This document shows positions 26,226-33,722 of a DNA stretch of 64,000 bases, piece by piece. Origin of the DNA: Pseudomonas sp. Tri1 (GTDB lineage Bacteria; Pseudomonadota; Gammaproteobacteria; Pseudomonadales; Pseudomonadaceae). Position 1 is the first letter of the stretch. Each line of letters begins with the position of its first letter. The stretch spans positions 4,876,501-4,940,500 of the forward strand of contig NZ_CP072913.1 of NCBI RefSeq assembly GCF_017968885.1, in the 5' to 3' direction. The notes below the pieces were generated by a model. The model was not told the DNA's origin, searched no databases, and saw only the letters and a list, made by a program, of their open reading frames with translations. Position numbers and translations under genes: made by a program.

Positions 26226-26756
26226 CTAGACTCCCCATCCAGCGGCATCCAGCTGCCAGTAGACACTATTCAAAGTGCCGATCAGGATCGCAATCGAATA
26301 AGGAAACGGTTTGCCAGCCACTTCGTCCGAAGTCGGCGCCAGATAAGCCTGGGCTCGCACTATCAACCAGTAACGGCCCAGGGTCTGGAGCAGTTGGCCG
26401 CGGGCCAGGACGATCAGAAAGCCGCACACGCCGCCAGCGATCAGGCTGAACAGGGCCGCCCACAGCGCGTAATGAAAGGGTAGGAAACTGCCGACCATGG
26501 TCATCAACTTGACGTCGCCGGCCGCCATGCCGCCCACTGCGTACATAGGCAAGAACAGCGCGAAACAGATCAACATGCCCAACAGGCTATCGCCCAACCC
26601 ACTGATCCCGCCTGTATAAACCTGACCGGCCAAGCCCAGGGCAAGGCCCAACAGGACCAACACATTGGGGATGCGGTGGCGACGCAGGTCGCTCACCACC
26701 GCCACACCCAGCAGTCCCAGCAGTAGTACCGTCGACACCAGCAATTCCATGGACAT
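26226..26756 (-). CDS. Prepilin peptidase (TadV/CpaA/FppA)
   Basis: This is an A24-family aspartic membrane protease that cleaves Flp prepilins and pseudopilins. The 176 residues form about six helices. The two catalytic aspartates are expected at VVSDLRRHRIPN (Asp22) and GGMAAGDVKLM. The second motif reads AAGD rather than the textbook GxGD. It lacks the N-terminal methylase domain of PilD, as usual for Tad peptidases. It lies between the pilin genes and the AAA+ gene. Confidence 0.92.
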   Translation of the reverse strand: MSMELLVSTVLLLGLLGVAVVSDLRRHRIPNVLVLLGLALGLAGQVYTGGISGLGDSLLGMLICFALFLPMYAVGGMAAGDVKLMTMVGSFLPFHYALWAALFSLIAGGVCGFLIVLARGQLLQTLGRYWLIVRAQAYLAPTSDEVAGKPFPYSIAILIGTLNSVYWQLDAAGWGV

Positions 26757-26783
26757 GATGCGTCTCCCTAAGGGTGGTTATCG

Positions 26784-26978
26784 TTAGCAGGCGACGTTGC
26801 CATTGGCGGCTTGGCACAACGCCCGGATCTTGGTATCCACAGCGCCGCCCAGAAGGACGAATGCCGCCGCCACCAACACCGTGATCAAGCCACCCGCCAC
26901 CGCGTATTCAACGATGGTCAAGCCGTCTTCATCTTTGGCGAATTTGCTGATCGAAGTGCTTATAGTCTGGAGAGTCAT
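26784..26978 (-). CDS. flp: Flp family type IVb pilin (copy 1)
   Basis: This is a 64-residue prepilin. A 19-residue leader ends KDEDG, with cleavage before LTIVEYAVAGG. Glu and Tyr at mature positions 5 and 6 are the Flp signature. A single hydrophobic helix (GGLITVLVAAAFVLLGG) is followed by a short tail with two cysteines (ALCQAANGNVAC) that could form a disulphide. It is nearly identical to the neighbouring copy and lies 27 bases before the peptidase gene. Confidence 0.93.
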   Translation of the reverse strand: MTLQTISTSISKFAKDEDGLTIVEYAVAGGLITVLVAAAFVLLGGAVDTKIRALCQAANGNVAC

Positions 26979-27135
26979 GGCATGGACCTCACGCTAGTAA
27001 GTAGTACTGCTACGAACTTAAGTTGGAGGGGACAGCGCGAAGTCCATTTGATGTATTCGTTGCACTCGAAACAAAAGAGCTACAAGCGGGTATTCCCTGA
27101 AAGTTACCGTGCCCCCACACAGCAGATAGCCGCTG

Positions 27136-27330
27136 TCAGCAGGCAACGTTGCCGTTGACGGCCTGGCACAGTGCACGGATCTTGGTATTCACAGCGCCGC
27201 CCAGAAGAACGAAGGCGGCGGCCACCAATACGGTGATCAACCCACCGGCCACGGCGTATTCCACAATGGTCAGGCCGTCTTCATCTTTAGCGAACTTCAG
27301 AACCGAAGCCTTGATCGTTTGAAGAGTCAT
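27136..27330 (-). CDS. flp: Flp family type IVb pilin (copy 2)
   Basis: This second 64-residue Flp prepilin differs from copy 1 at a few leader positions (TIKASVLKF against TISTSISKF) and at two tail positions, Asn for Asp after GGAV and Val for Ala in CQAVNG. ATG at 27328-27330 has GATGAGG upstream; a start 20 codons earlier is unlikely. It is the promoter-proximal gene of the minus-strand tad operon. The paralogues are separated by 157 bases, so copy 1 may also be transcribed separately. Confidence 0.93.
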   Translation of the reverse strand: MTLQTIKASVLKFAKDEDGLTIVEYAVAGGLITVLVAAAFVLLGGAVNTKIRALCQAVNGNVAC

Positions 27331-27618
27331 TTTGCACACCTCATCGGGGTTGTTTTTCAGGGGCAGTACATTGCGAACTGCCTGATGCAACCCTAGTCAG
27401 GGGGTAGGCATAGCCGTTAGGAGGATTTTGCACATCGCTAGGATTTTTTTGCGGGCGGCCAGGTAGGCGTGGTCATGACAGCTGGCAACGACATGCGCTT
27501 CGTCGCTTTCAGGACTCGGCGCTAAAAAACCGTCCTTTTATAAAAAATTATTCGGCGAGATGGTGGCACATTGGCAATACTGCTAGCTAAAGGGCAGTAA
27601 GCACCGCTGAGTAGGCCT
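27331..27618. promoter_or_regulatory. Divergent region between flp and the AraC-type regulator
   Basis: These 288 bases between divergent genes must hold both promoters. It contains AT-rich stretches (GGATTTTTTTGC near 27450, TTTTATAAAAAATTATTC near 27535). A TGGCAC near 27565 is not placed properly for sigma-54. No clear operator was identified. Confidence 0.45.
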
Positions 27619-28488
27619 ATGACATCCACCCTGACTGGCAAGCCAAAGTTGTTGTGGTTCGATCTGACTCACGATCGCTCCACCAAGGAACTCATGAGCC
27701 AGTTCGAGGACACCTGCGACTGCACGCTGGCAAAAAACGCCATGTTGCCCAATGGGGAACAGGCCGACATGATCTGTATCCATTTCGATCGACCAGACAC
27801 GCCGGGCTTGAGGCGTTTGCTGGAGATCAAGCGCGCCGTGCCGACCATCCCCATCACCATGTTCACCGTGCAGCATTCCGAAGAGCTGGCAGTCTGGGCC
27901 ATGCGCTCCAGTGTCTGGGAATACATGGTGCTTCCCCTGCCAGCCGCCGAAAGGAAGCGCTACCTGAGCGCCGTGGTGCAATTGTGTGAACTGCGCCGCC
28001 ATGCCAACGGCCAGCGCAAGACCTCACAAATCGACCACGCTCCGACCCTGCCAGACAGCATCCGCCTGACCTCAGGGCACCAGAAGCACCAGGCCCTGAA
28101 TCACATCATGCTGTACATCGACCAGCATTTTCGCGAAAGCATCGACCAGCGCGATCTGGCCAAGCGTTGCGGTATGACGACGTTTCGCTTCAGTCGCCTG
28201 TTCAAGGAGGCCAATGGGCTCGGCTTCACCGACTACGTGCTGAACAAACGCATGAGTTTTGCCAAGGAACTGCTCGACAACAGCCAGATGCCCATCACCA
28301 GCATCGGTTATGAGGCCGGCTTCAAGGACCCGTCCTACTTCGCCCGGGCCTTCAAGCAATATGCCAACTGCACCCCCAGTGAATACCGCTCGGCCTACCC
28401 GATGCGCAGCGCACGGCCTGCAGCGCCATCTGCGGATGAGGCGTCGCTGGTAGCGATTGAAAACCTGGTGCACAGCCTTGAAGGTTGA
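27619..28488 (+). CDS. AraC family regulator with degenerate receiver domain
   Basis: This is a 289-residue regulator. Residues 10-125 resemble a response-regulator receiver: Asp57 lies in ICIHFDRPDTPG and Thr83 is conserved, but the invariant lysine is replaced (YMVLPLP, Leu105). Phosphorylation is therefore doubtful. Residues about 165-265 are a classic AraC double helix-turn-helix (SIDQRDLAKRCGMTTFRFSR, then SIGYEAGFKDPSYFARAF). It is divergent from the flp pilin gene, so it is the likely local regulator of the Tad locus. In P. aeruginosa the flp promoter is controlled by PprB, which is a different type of protein. Confidence 0.88.
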   Translation: MTSTLTGKPKLLWFDLTHDRSTKELMSQFEDTCDCTLAKNAMLPNGEQADMICIHFDRPDTPGLRRLLEIKRAVPTIPITMFTVQHSEELAVWAMRSSVWEYMVLPLPAAERKRYLSAVVQLCELRRHANGQRKTSQIDHAPTLPDSIRLTSGHQKHQALNHIMLYIDQHFRESIDQRDLAKRCGMTTFRFSRLFKEANGLGFTDYVLNKRMSFAKELLDNSQMPITSIGYEAGFKDPSYFARAFKQYANCTPSEYRSAYPMRSARPAAPSADEASLVAIENLVHSLEG

Positions 28489-28805
28489 AAGGGTTTCTCA
28501 CTTTCATTGATTTCACTGCATCGCAACTTGTATCCAAATAATAATATTCACGCAGCGCCAACTAACAAAAACACAATGCACAGCCAATATTTACTGCACC
28601 CAGAGCACCAGACTGAAACAACACGAATCATTATGTAGTTATCGGCAATGCTTTTTCGACTGAAACAAACTCTACCAGCCTTGCATAATGCCAGCCGAAA
28701 ATGAAACGGGCTTCATGTCCGTAAACCACTCCAGATACAACAGGAATGGAATCTCTAACTGGCATGATTTATCAAAAAAAAATCAAATAGAGCGCTGATG
28801 GGTAT
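28489..28805. promoter_or_regulatory. AT-rich region upstream of operon 1 of the island
   Basis: These 317 bases have no gene and mark a sharp fall in GC content. They contain ATGAA-N6-TTCAT (28701-28716) and TGATTT-N9-AAATCA (28765-28785) as possible operator halves. The ATG at 28806 has only a weak AGAG upstream. The operon 1 promoter is presumably here, but I cannot place it. Confidence 0.4.
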
Positions 28806-29834
28806 ATGAAGGCAATCAGTTTAACGAGCGCGCGAAAGTTGAGCCTGGTGAGTCACCACGAGCTCGACACGCTACCCGACGACGGTGTAGAAATAGAAAT
28901 TGTACTATCTGGTATTTGCGGAACAGATCTAGCGGTATTGTCAGGGCGTGAAGAAGGGCAGCTAGGAATCGTTCGTGGCCACGAAGCAGTCGGTGTCGTT
29001 GTCAATGTTGGGGCAGGCGTCACACGCACGCGCAAAGGTATGCGTGTGGTCGTAGACCCCAACGAATATTGTGGTAACTGTGAACATTGCAACTCAGCTA
29101 AAACTCACCTATGTAGTGGCGATTCAAAAGCGGGTCTGAATATTGCTGGCGTCAACAAACACGGTACATTTGCAGAGCGCTTCATAACACGCGAACGTTT
29201 TGTACACCGCATCCCAGACGATATGAGCTGGGAAACTGCCGTCCTGATTGAACCCGTAGCATGTATTTTGAACAACATCGAGCAAGCGGCTATCAAAGCT
29301 GGAGAACATGTACTGCTTCTTGGGTCAGGCCCAATGAGCCTGGTCGCACAAATACTTTTGCGCGCCATCGGTGCTCGTACACGTGCTACCGACTTGAATA
29401 CCTTTCGAATTGAATTCGGCCAATCCTTAGGTTTGGACATTGTGCACCCAGAGGCGCTTGAGTGCCCTGGGCAAGACCAAGGAAAATATGATGTCGTCAT
29501 TGATACCGTTGGCAATCAGCTCGAGACTGCCGCAAGTATCGTTGGCCGAGGCGGCAGGATTGTCCTGTTCGGTTTTAACGGAAATTATAAATATTCGCTG
29601 CCTGTAAAACACTTCCTGGTCAATGCCATCAGCATCATTGCAGCGGGCGAATACAATCAGCACTTTCCCCAGGCGCTGCGGATTGCCCACAGGCTTCCTG
29701 AACTTGGAAACCTGGTCACCCACCGCTATCCACTGGAAGGGTATTCAACAGCATTTGACAGTTTGTTGAATGATCCTTCCGCCCCCACGGTAAAAAGCGT
29801 CTTCACACCAAATCCCCAGCACTTGTCACACTAA
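28806..29834 (+). CDS. Zinc-dependent medium-chain dehydrogenase (polyol-DH-like)
   Basis: This is a 342-residue MDR enzyme. The catalytic zinc ligands are Cys38 and His59/Glu60 (GHEAVG). The structural zinc site is Cys89, 92, 95 and 103. The NAD(P) site is VLLLGSGPMSLVAQ with ATDLNTFR after beta-2. It is closest in pattern to sorbitol, threonine or ribitol-phosphate dehydrogenases, so it probably oxidises or reduces a polyol or amino-alcohol carbon. It opens a five-gene operon with a reductase, an HAD phosphatase, a DUF1349 protein and an MFS carrier. Codon use is more AT-rich than in flanking regions. Confidence 0.88.
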   Translation: MKAISLTSARKLSLVSHHELDTLPDDGVEIEIVLSGICGTDLAVLSGREEGQLGIVRGHEAVGVVVNVGAGVTRTRKGMRVVVDPNEYCGNCEHCNSAKTHLCSGDSKAGLNIAGVNKHGTFAERFITRERFVHRIPDDMSWETAVLIEPVACILNNIEQAAIKAGEHVLLLGSGPMSLVAQILLRAIGARTRATDLNTFRIEFGQSLGLDIVHPEALECPGQDQGKYDVVIDTVGNQLETAASIVGRGGRIVLFGFNGNYKYSLPVKHFLVNAISIIAAGEYNQHFPQALRIAHRLPELGNLVTHRYPLEGYSTAFDSLLNDPSAPTVKSVFTPNPQHLSH

Positions 29835-29863
29835 ATCTCACAAGCACTCCAAGTGGACTACTT

Positions 29864-30538
29864 ATGAAAGTCACTGTATTTAGCCAGATTTCCATTGATG
29901 GCAAACTGACGCTCGGCAATGAAGCATCCAGCAAACCGCTTTTTCGGCATTTCGACGACGAGGACATGCGCTTTATCCATAAATTTCGCGGTGAAGTCGA
30001 TGCAATCATGGTCGGTCGTAACACGATTACCACAGACGATCCTCAATTGACTAATCGGTATGGGACCGGTCGCAACCCCGTTCGTATCATTCCCACAACA
30101 TCGCTGAACTTTCCAGCCTCCGCGAAAATCCTAAGCTCTCCCGAGCGAACGATCATCGCGACCACGGAACAGGCTCGTGACCACAAGATGATCGAGCAGA
30201 TCCGCGCCCATGGTAAAGAGGTGCTTTTTGCCGGTACCGCACGCGTCGACTTCAAACAGCTTTTCCCAATGCTGGAAGCCCGCGGAATAAATCACATCAT
30301 GGTTGAAGGTGGCGGCCAATTGAATTGGCAGGTATTCAATCTCGATTTAGTCGACGAAATCATGCTCATGCAATTACCTATCATTATTGGCGGATCAGAC
30401 ACCACTACGTTAATAGATGGCGAGGGGTTTCAGGACATTGAGATGACAAAATCATTCAGACTGCATGAATTTGAAGCTCGCTCGCACTATAACTTCTTGC
30501 ATTTCAAGCGCGCACCGAAACAGCAGCGTGCGCATTGA
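29864..30538 (+). CDS. RibD C-terminal/RIB7-type phosphoribosylamino-pyrimidine reductase homologue
   Basis: This is a 224-residue dihydrofolate-reductase-fold enzyme. Its motifs follow archaeal and fungal 2,5-diamino-6-ribosylamino-pyrimidinone 5'-phosphate reductases: IMVGRNTITTDDPQLT (48-63), NPVRI, MVEGGGQLNW (146-155), LVDEI, PIIIGG and DGEGF (185-189). Those enzymes use NADPH to open and reduce a ribosylamine to a ribitylamine. Ordinary bacterial RibD is bifunctional, and this stand-alone form is unusual beside an HAD phosphatase. It may act on a riboflavin-like intermediate or another sugar-amine phosphate; the substrate is inference. Confidence 0.85.
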   Translation: MKVTVFSQISIDGKLTLGNEASSKPLFRHFDDEDMRFIHKFRGEVDAIMVGRNTITTDDPQLTNRYGTGRNPVRIIPTTSLNFPASAKILSSPERTIIATTEQARDHKMIEQIRAHGKEVLFAGTARVDFKQLFPMLEARGINHIMVEGGGQLNWQVFNLDLVDEIMLMQLPIIIGGSDTTTLIDGEGFQDIEMTKSFRLHEFEARSHYNFLHFKRAPKQQRAH

Positions 30539-31191
30539 TGCTGGCTGCTCAAGGGTTCATTTTTGATATGGATGGCGTGCTGGTTGATAGTGAACCGGCC
30601 TATATGGAACTGGAAAGGCTTTCTTATGCGCGCTACGGCATTGTGCTTAATGAGACAGAACTATCGCGTTTTGTGGGAACCACGCAGCTCCATATGTGGA
30701 ACGCCATCAAAACCGAATACGGGCTTGCAGATCCTTTAGACTGCCTTATGGCGGAGCATCACCGCCGGTTGATGGAGTCATTAAATGCAGCTCCGCTGAC
30801 TCCCATGCCCGGCGTGACACAACTTCTCCTCGCATTAAAGAAAGCAGGAATACCCTGTGCAGTCGCGTCCTCTTCACCTCGAGAACTCGTTGCGCTTATT
30901 TTGCGTAACGCCAGGCTACAACATTTTTTCAATGAGATAATTTGTGGCGATGATGTTAAACACAGCAAGCCAGATCCCGAGATTTTTCTCATGGCTGCTA
31001 AACGCCTGGGCATCCCACCCTCGTCCTGTGTGGTGATTGAAGACTCTACTCATGGTGTGGCGGCGGCAAAAGCCGCCACCATGTTTTGTATTGGCCTGCT
31101 CAACCCCAACTCAGGGCAGCAAAACCTGAGCGCGGCGGACTTATGTGTTCACCAGCACGGTGAAATAAATCACTGGTTTTTTGGGCAATGA
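30538..31191 (+). CDS. HAD-superfamily phosphatase (beta-PGM-like)
   Basis: This 217-residue HAD hydrolase has the nucleophile motif FDMDGVLVDSEP (Asp10, Asp12), motif II around SSSPRE, lysine in KHSKPDPEIF and metal acidic residue in VIEDSTHG. A helical cap lies between residues 20 and 85. It belongs to the group of beta-phosphoglucomutase and sugar-phosphate phosphatases. ATG at 30538 overlaps the reductase stop (TGATG), which suggests coupled translation. It would fit removal of a phosphate from the neighbouring reductase product, but the substrate is not known. Confidence 0.9.
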   Translation: MLAAQGFIFDMDGVLVDSEPAYMELERLSYARYGIVLNETELSRFVGTTQLHMWNAIKTEYGLADPLDCLMAEHHRRLMESLNAAPLTPMPGVTQLLLALKKAGIPCAVASSSPRELVALILRNARLQHFFNEIICGDDVKHSKPDPEIFLMAAKRLGIPPSSCVVIEDSTHGVAAAKAATMFCIGLLNPNSGQQNLSAADLCVHQHGEINHWFFGQ

Positions 31192-31799
31192 AAAACATGA
31201 AAAAACTGAATATCTCAGACTGGACCTGGATTAATGTACCCGAGCGTTCGTCCGTCAGCGAACAGGAGATAATTATCCACACCGCGCCCGACACTGATTT
31301 CTGGCGAGGCACCTATTACGGCCTGGAGTATGACAATGCGCCGGCCATTGTGGTCGCCAGCAAGGAACAACACTGGACGTTGAAAGCCAAAGTATCTTTT
31401 TCCTCAAGCATCTACTTCGACCAATGCGGCCTTTTTATCTATCAAGATAAAAACAACTGGATGAAAAGCGGCATCGAGTATCAGAACAATGGTTTCCAAC
31501 AATTGTTCTCTGTCGTGACCAACAACGGCTTTTCGGACTGGTCCATGGCTAATTTCGATCGAATTACCCAGACCATGTATTACCGGCTGAGCCGAAGAGG
31601 CAGTGACTTCCTTCTTGAAAACTCGGTTGACGGGACAGCGTTCTGCATGATGCGTATGTTCCACATGTTTCATGCAGAAGAACTTGTCCAATTCGGTTTC
31701 TTTGCCAGTAGCCCCGGCGATTCGTCTTTTGCAGCACACTTCTCAGAGATTGAATGGACTGAATGCTGCTGGAAAGAGCACGGTGCCTCACGTTTCTAA
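31188..31799 (+). CDS. DUF1349 domain-containing protein
   Basis: This 203-residue protein has no signal peptide. It shows the beta-sandwich DUF1349 pattern: FWRGTYYGLEYDNAPAIV, CGLFIYQDKNNWMKSGIEY, and WSMANF then VDGTAFCMMRMFH. The family has a concanavalin A-like fold, similar to E. coli YesU and carbohydrate-binding modules. It may bind or modify a sugar-like intermediate in the cytoplasm. The start ATG overlaps the HAD stop by four bases. Function is unknown. Confidence 0.85.
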   Translation: MKNMKKLNISDWTWINVPERSSVSEQEIIIHTAPDTDFWRGTYYGLEYDNAPAIVVASKEQHWTLKAKVSFSSSIYFDQCGLFIYQDKNNWMKSGIEYQNNGFQQLFSVVTNNGFSDWSMANFDRITQTMYYRLSRRGSDFLLENSVDGTAFCMMRMFHMFHAEELVQFGFFASSPGDSSFAAHFSEIEWTECCWKEHGASRF

Positions 31800-31819
31800 T
31801 CTCAAGAGTCCTACACCTA

Positions 31820-33025
31820 ATGCTGTCTGCGTCCTACTCTAATCGTCACGCGCTTTACGCTTGTTATGCAGCCATGATGTGTTTGGCCATGGCACTCAAC
31901 TTTTTGCCGGTATATCTGACAACATTCAGTGATGCTTTCGACCCCTCGTCAGGGCTGACAACGGAGCAACTGGGACGAATTCCCGCCGTCATGTTTCTCA
32001 GTTTTATAGTGGCAATTTTGATCACCGGGCCATTGGCTGACAGAGGGGACGCCAGGCGGATTATTCTCTTTGGACTGATGACCACTTCATCTGGTTTGGG
32101 CCTCGTGGCTTTCGCACCATCCTATGCCTTCCTGCTATTCGCTGTTGCCGTCATGGGTTTCGGTGCGGGTGTGCTGGATATGATCCTCAGCCCCATTGTC
32201 GCAGCCCTGCAACCCGAACGCCGAAGCGCCGCCATGAACTGGCTGCATTCGTATTTCTGCATCGGCGCTGTAAGTGCCGTGCTGATCGCCAGCATCGCTT
32301 TGAAATGGGATATTTCCTGGCGCATGGTTGCCCTGGGCCTGATCATTGCCCCGCTTGTAACTGCTCTACTGTTTATGCGATTGACCTTACCGCCCTTGAT
32401 ACAGGAGCACGTGCAGCGTGAATCCATGCCCACGCTTATCAAGCAGCCTTATTTCATCGCCTGCATGGTTGCTATTTTCCTGGGTGGGGCAGCGGAAACG
32501 GGACTGTCCCAATGGCTACCCGCCTTTGCTGAACAAGGGTTGGGGTATTCGAAGGAAGTGGGTGGGTTTGCTCTCGCCGGTTTTTCAGTTGGCATGGCCC
32601 TCGGGCGAATTGCCGCCGCCATGCTGCAAGAGAAGATACCCGCCATTTCACTGATGCTGGGCTGCTGTGCCGTCACCGTCGTCCTGTTTTTCGTGATCAG
32701 CTTTGCGCCCAGCTCCGCAATGGCATTAACCGCCGCCATCGCTGCAGGCTTCTCAGGCAGTTGCCTATGGCCAACGATGCTCGCTATTACGGCAGATGCA
32801 TACCCTCAAGGTGGCGCAACCATGTTCTCTGTACTGACGGCCTCCGGTAATGCCGGGTGCAGCCTGATCCCATGGCTTGTGGGGGTTATTTCAGCGCGTT
32901 CGGATTTGCACATCGGTTTATTGGCGGTCACGCTCTGCCCCGCGGTCATGATGCTATTGCTCGTGTGGATGTCTCGCTGGTCACATAAACATCCCCACCA
33001 GCGTTCATGTGTTCCCCGGAGTTAG
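31820..33025 (+). CDS. Major facilitator superfamily transporter
   Basis: This 401-residue carrier has about twelve membrane helices. The loop-2 motif reads GPLADRGDARRI, and MNWLHSYFCIGAVSA resembles fucose/sugar-permease MFS proteins. ATG at 31820 is chosen. An in-frame start at 31763 would add 19 residues, overlapping the DUF1349 end, with only a weak ribosome site for either. It is the last gene of operon 1 and could import a sugar substrate or export the product. Direction is unknown. Confidence 0.82.
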   Translation: MLSASYSNRHALYACYAAMMCLAMALNFLPVYLTTFSDAFDPSSGLTTEQLGRIPAVMFLSFIVAILITGPLADRGDARRIILFGLMTTSSGLGLVAFAPSYAFLLFAVAVMGFGAGVLDMILSPIVAALQPERRSAAMNWLHSYFCIGAVSAVLIASIALKWDISWRMVALGLIIAPLVTALLFMRLTLPPLIQEHVQRESMPTLIKQPYFIACMVAIFLGGAAETGLSQWLPAFAEQGLGYSKEVGGFALAGFSVGMALGRIAAAMLQEKIPAISLMLGCCAVTVVLFFVISFAPSSAMALTAAIAAGFSGSCLWPTMLAITADAYPQGGATMFSVLTASGNAGCSLIPWLVGVISARSDLHIGLLAVTLCPAVMMLLLVWMSRWSHKHPHQRSCVPRS

Positions 33026-33045
33026 ACGGGGACACCAATGGCCGA

Positions 33046-33061
33046 GGAGCGACCTCGCTCC
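33046..33061. other. Hairpin between convergent MFS and Lrp genes
   Basis: GGAGCGA-CC-TCGCTCC is a perfect seven-pair stem in the short gap between converging genes, followed by GC-rich sequence. It resembles the core of a worn REP. It could serve as a weak transcript end, without a T-run. Confidence 0.45.
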
Positions 33062-33089
33062 CCGGCCCCGCCGGACAGAGGCTCCTGGT

Positions 33090-33521
33090 TCACGGGGCAA
33101 GCTTTCTTCTCTCGATAGGGACTGACAAAACAATGCTGGTACGCGTCTCACCGTACGCATTGATATTGGCAATAATACCCTCGATCTCGGCCATGGACTT
33201 GGCATAGATCCTGATCAGATAGGAGTCGTTACCCGTGATGTGCAGGCACTCAACGACTTCGGGGATGTCGGTGAGCGTGGCTATTAGTTTGGCTTTTGCC
33301 GGCTTGAGGGTGGTGATGCCAACGACAGCGGATATGCCGTACCCCAGTTTGGTTGGATCTAACTGAGCGCTATAGCCTTTGATGACGCCGGAGTCTTCCA
33401 GTTTTCGTAACCTGTCAGTGGTGGCAGGAATAGAAAGACCTGCGTGTTTGGAAAGCTCTGTGATGGAAATGCGGCCACAGTCCTGTACCTTCCCCAGGAT
33501 TTTTACGTCTATACGATCCAT
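33090..33521 (-). CDS. Lrp/AsnC family transcriptional regulator
   Basis: This 143-residue regulator starts MDRIDVKILGKVQDCGRISI. The helix-turn-helix is at residues 18-40 (ELSKHAGLSIPATTDRLRKL), and the RAM ligand-binding domain follows from about residue 65. These proteins usually respond to amino acids. It is divergent from operon 2 and convergent with operon 1, inside the biosynthetic-looking region. A 30-bp palindrome lies at its own promoter, which suggests autoregulation. The effector may be the amino acid substrate or product of the cluster (inference). Confidence 0.92.
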   Translation of the reverse strand: MDRIDVKILGKVQDCGRISITELSKHAGLSIPATTDRLRKLEDSGVIKGYSAQLDPTKLGYGISAVVGITTLKPAKAKLIATLTDIPEVVECLHITGNDSYLIRIYAKSMAEIEGIIANINAYGETRTSIVLSVPIERRKLAP

Positions 33522-33541
33522 GTGCGTTTCCCCCAGTAAAA

Positions 33542-33580
33542 AGTATAAAATTTAATGAAAAGCCCGCGTTTTTCATTAAA
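33542..33580 (-). promoter_or_regulatory. Palindromic operator and -10 box of the Lrp gene
   Basis: TTTAATGAAAA (33551-33561) and TTTTCATTAAA (33570-33580) are perfect inverted arms with an 8-base spacer. On the minus strand a -10-like TATACT lies at 33547-33542, so the palindrome sits over the expected -35 position. This is a good candidate for the autoregulatory site of the Lrp-type protein, possibly also controlling the divergent operon 2. Confidence 0.6.
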
Positions 33581-33722
33581 AAAAGCATGCACCAAAATAA
33601 AGCAGAGTGCTAGTCTATTTCCTGCCTGAAAAGCATAAAAAGAACCCGGGCACAGCAATAGCCCTCCTCTTTAGCGTAACGCACTGCATAATAAAATATT
33701 TCTCTCCAGGGATGGTGTTCGC

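Noticed and set aside
27555..27585. TGGCAC...CTGC as a sigma-54 promoter for the regulator gene
   Set aside because: The GG-N10-GC spacing is not met.
28765..28785. TGATTT-N9-AAATCA as an operator of operon 1
   Set aside because: Short arms in an A-rich run; chance is likely. Mentioned only as a possible half-site in the intergenic entry.
28489..28805. Integration site (att) from a tRNA-linked island
   Set aside because: No copy of the tRNA-Gly 3' end was found here, and there is no integrase or transposase in the island.
33046..33061. Strong terminator for the MFS gene
   Set aside because: The stem is good but there is no T-run on either strand, so only a weak transcript end is proposed.
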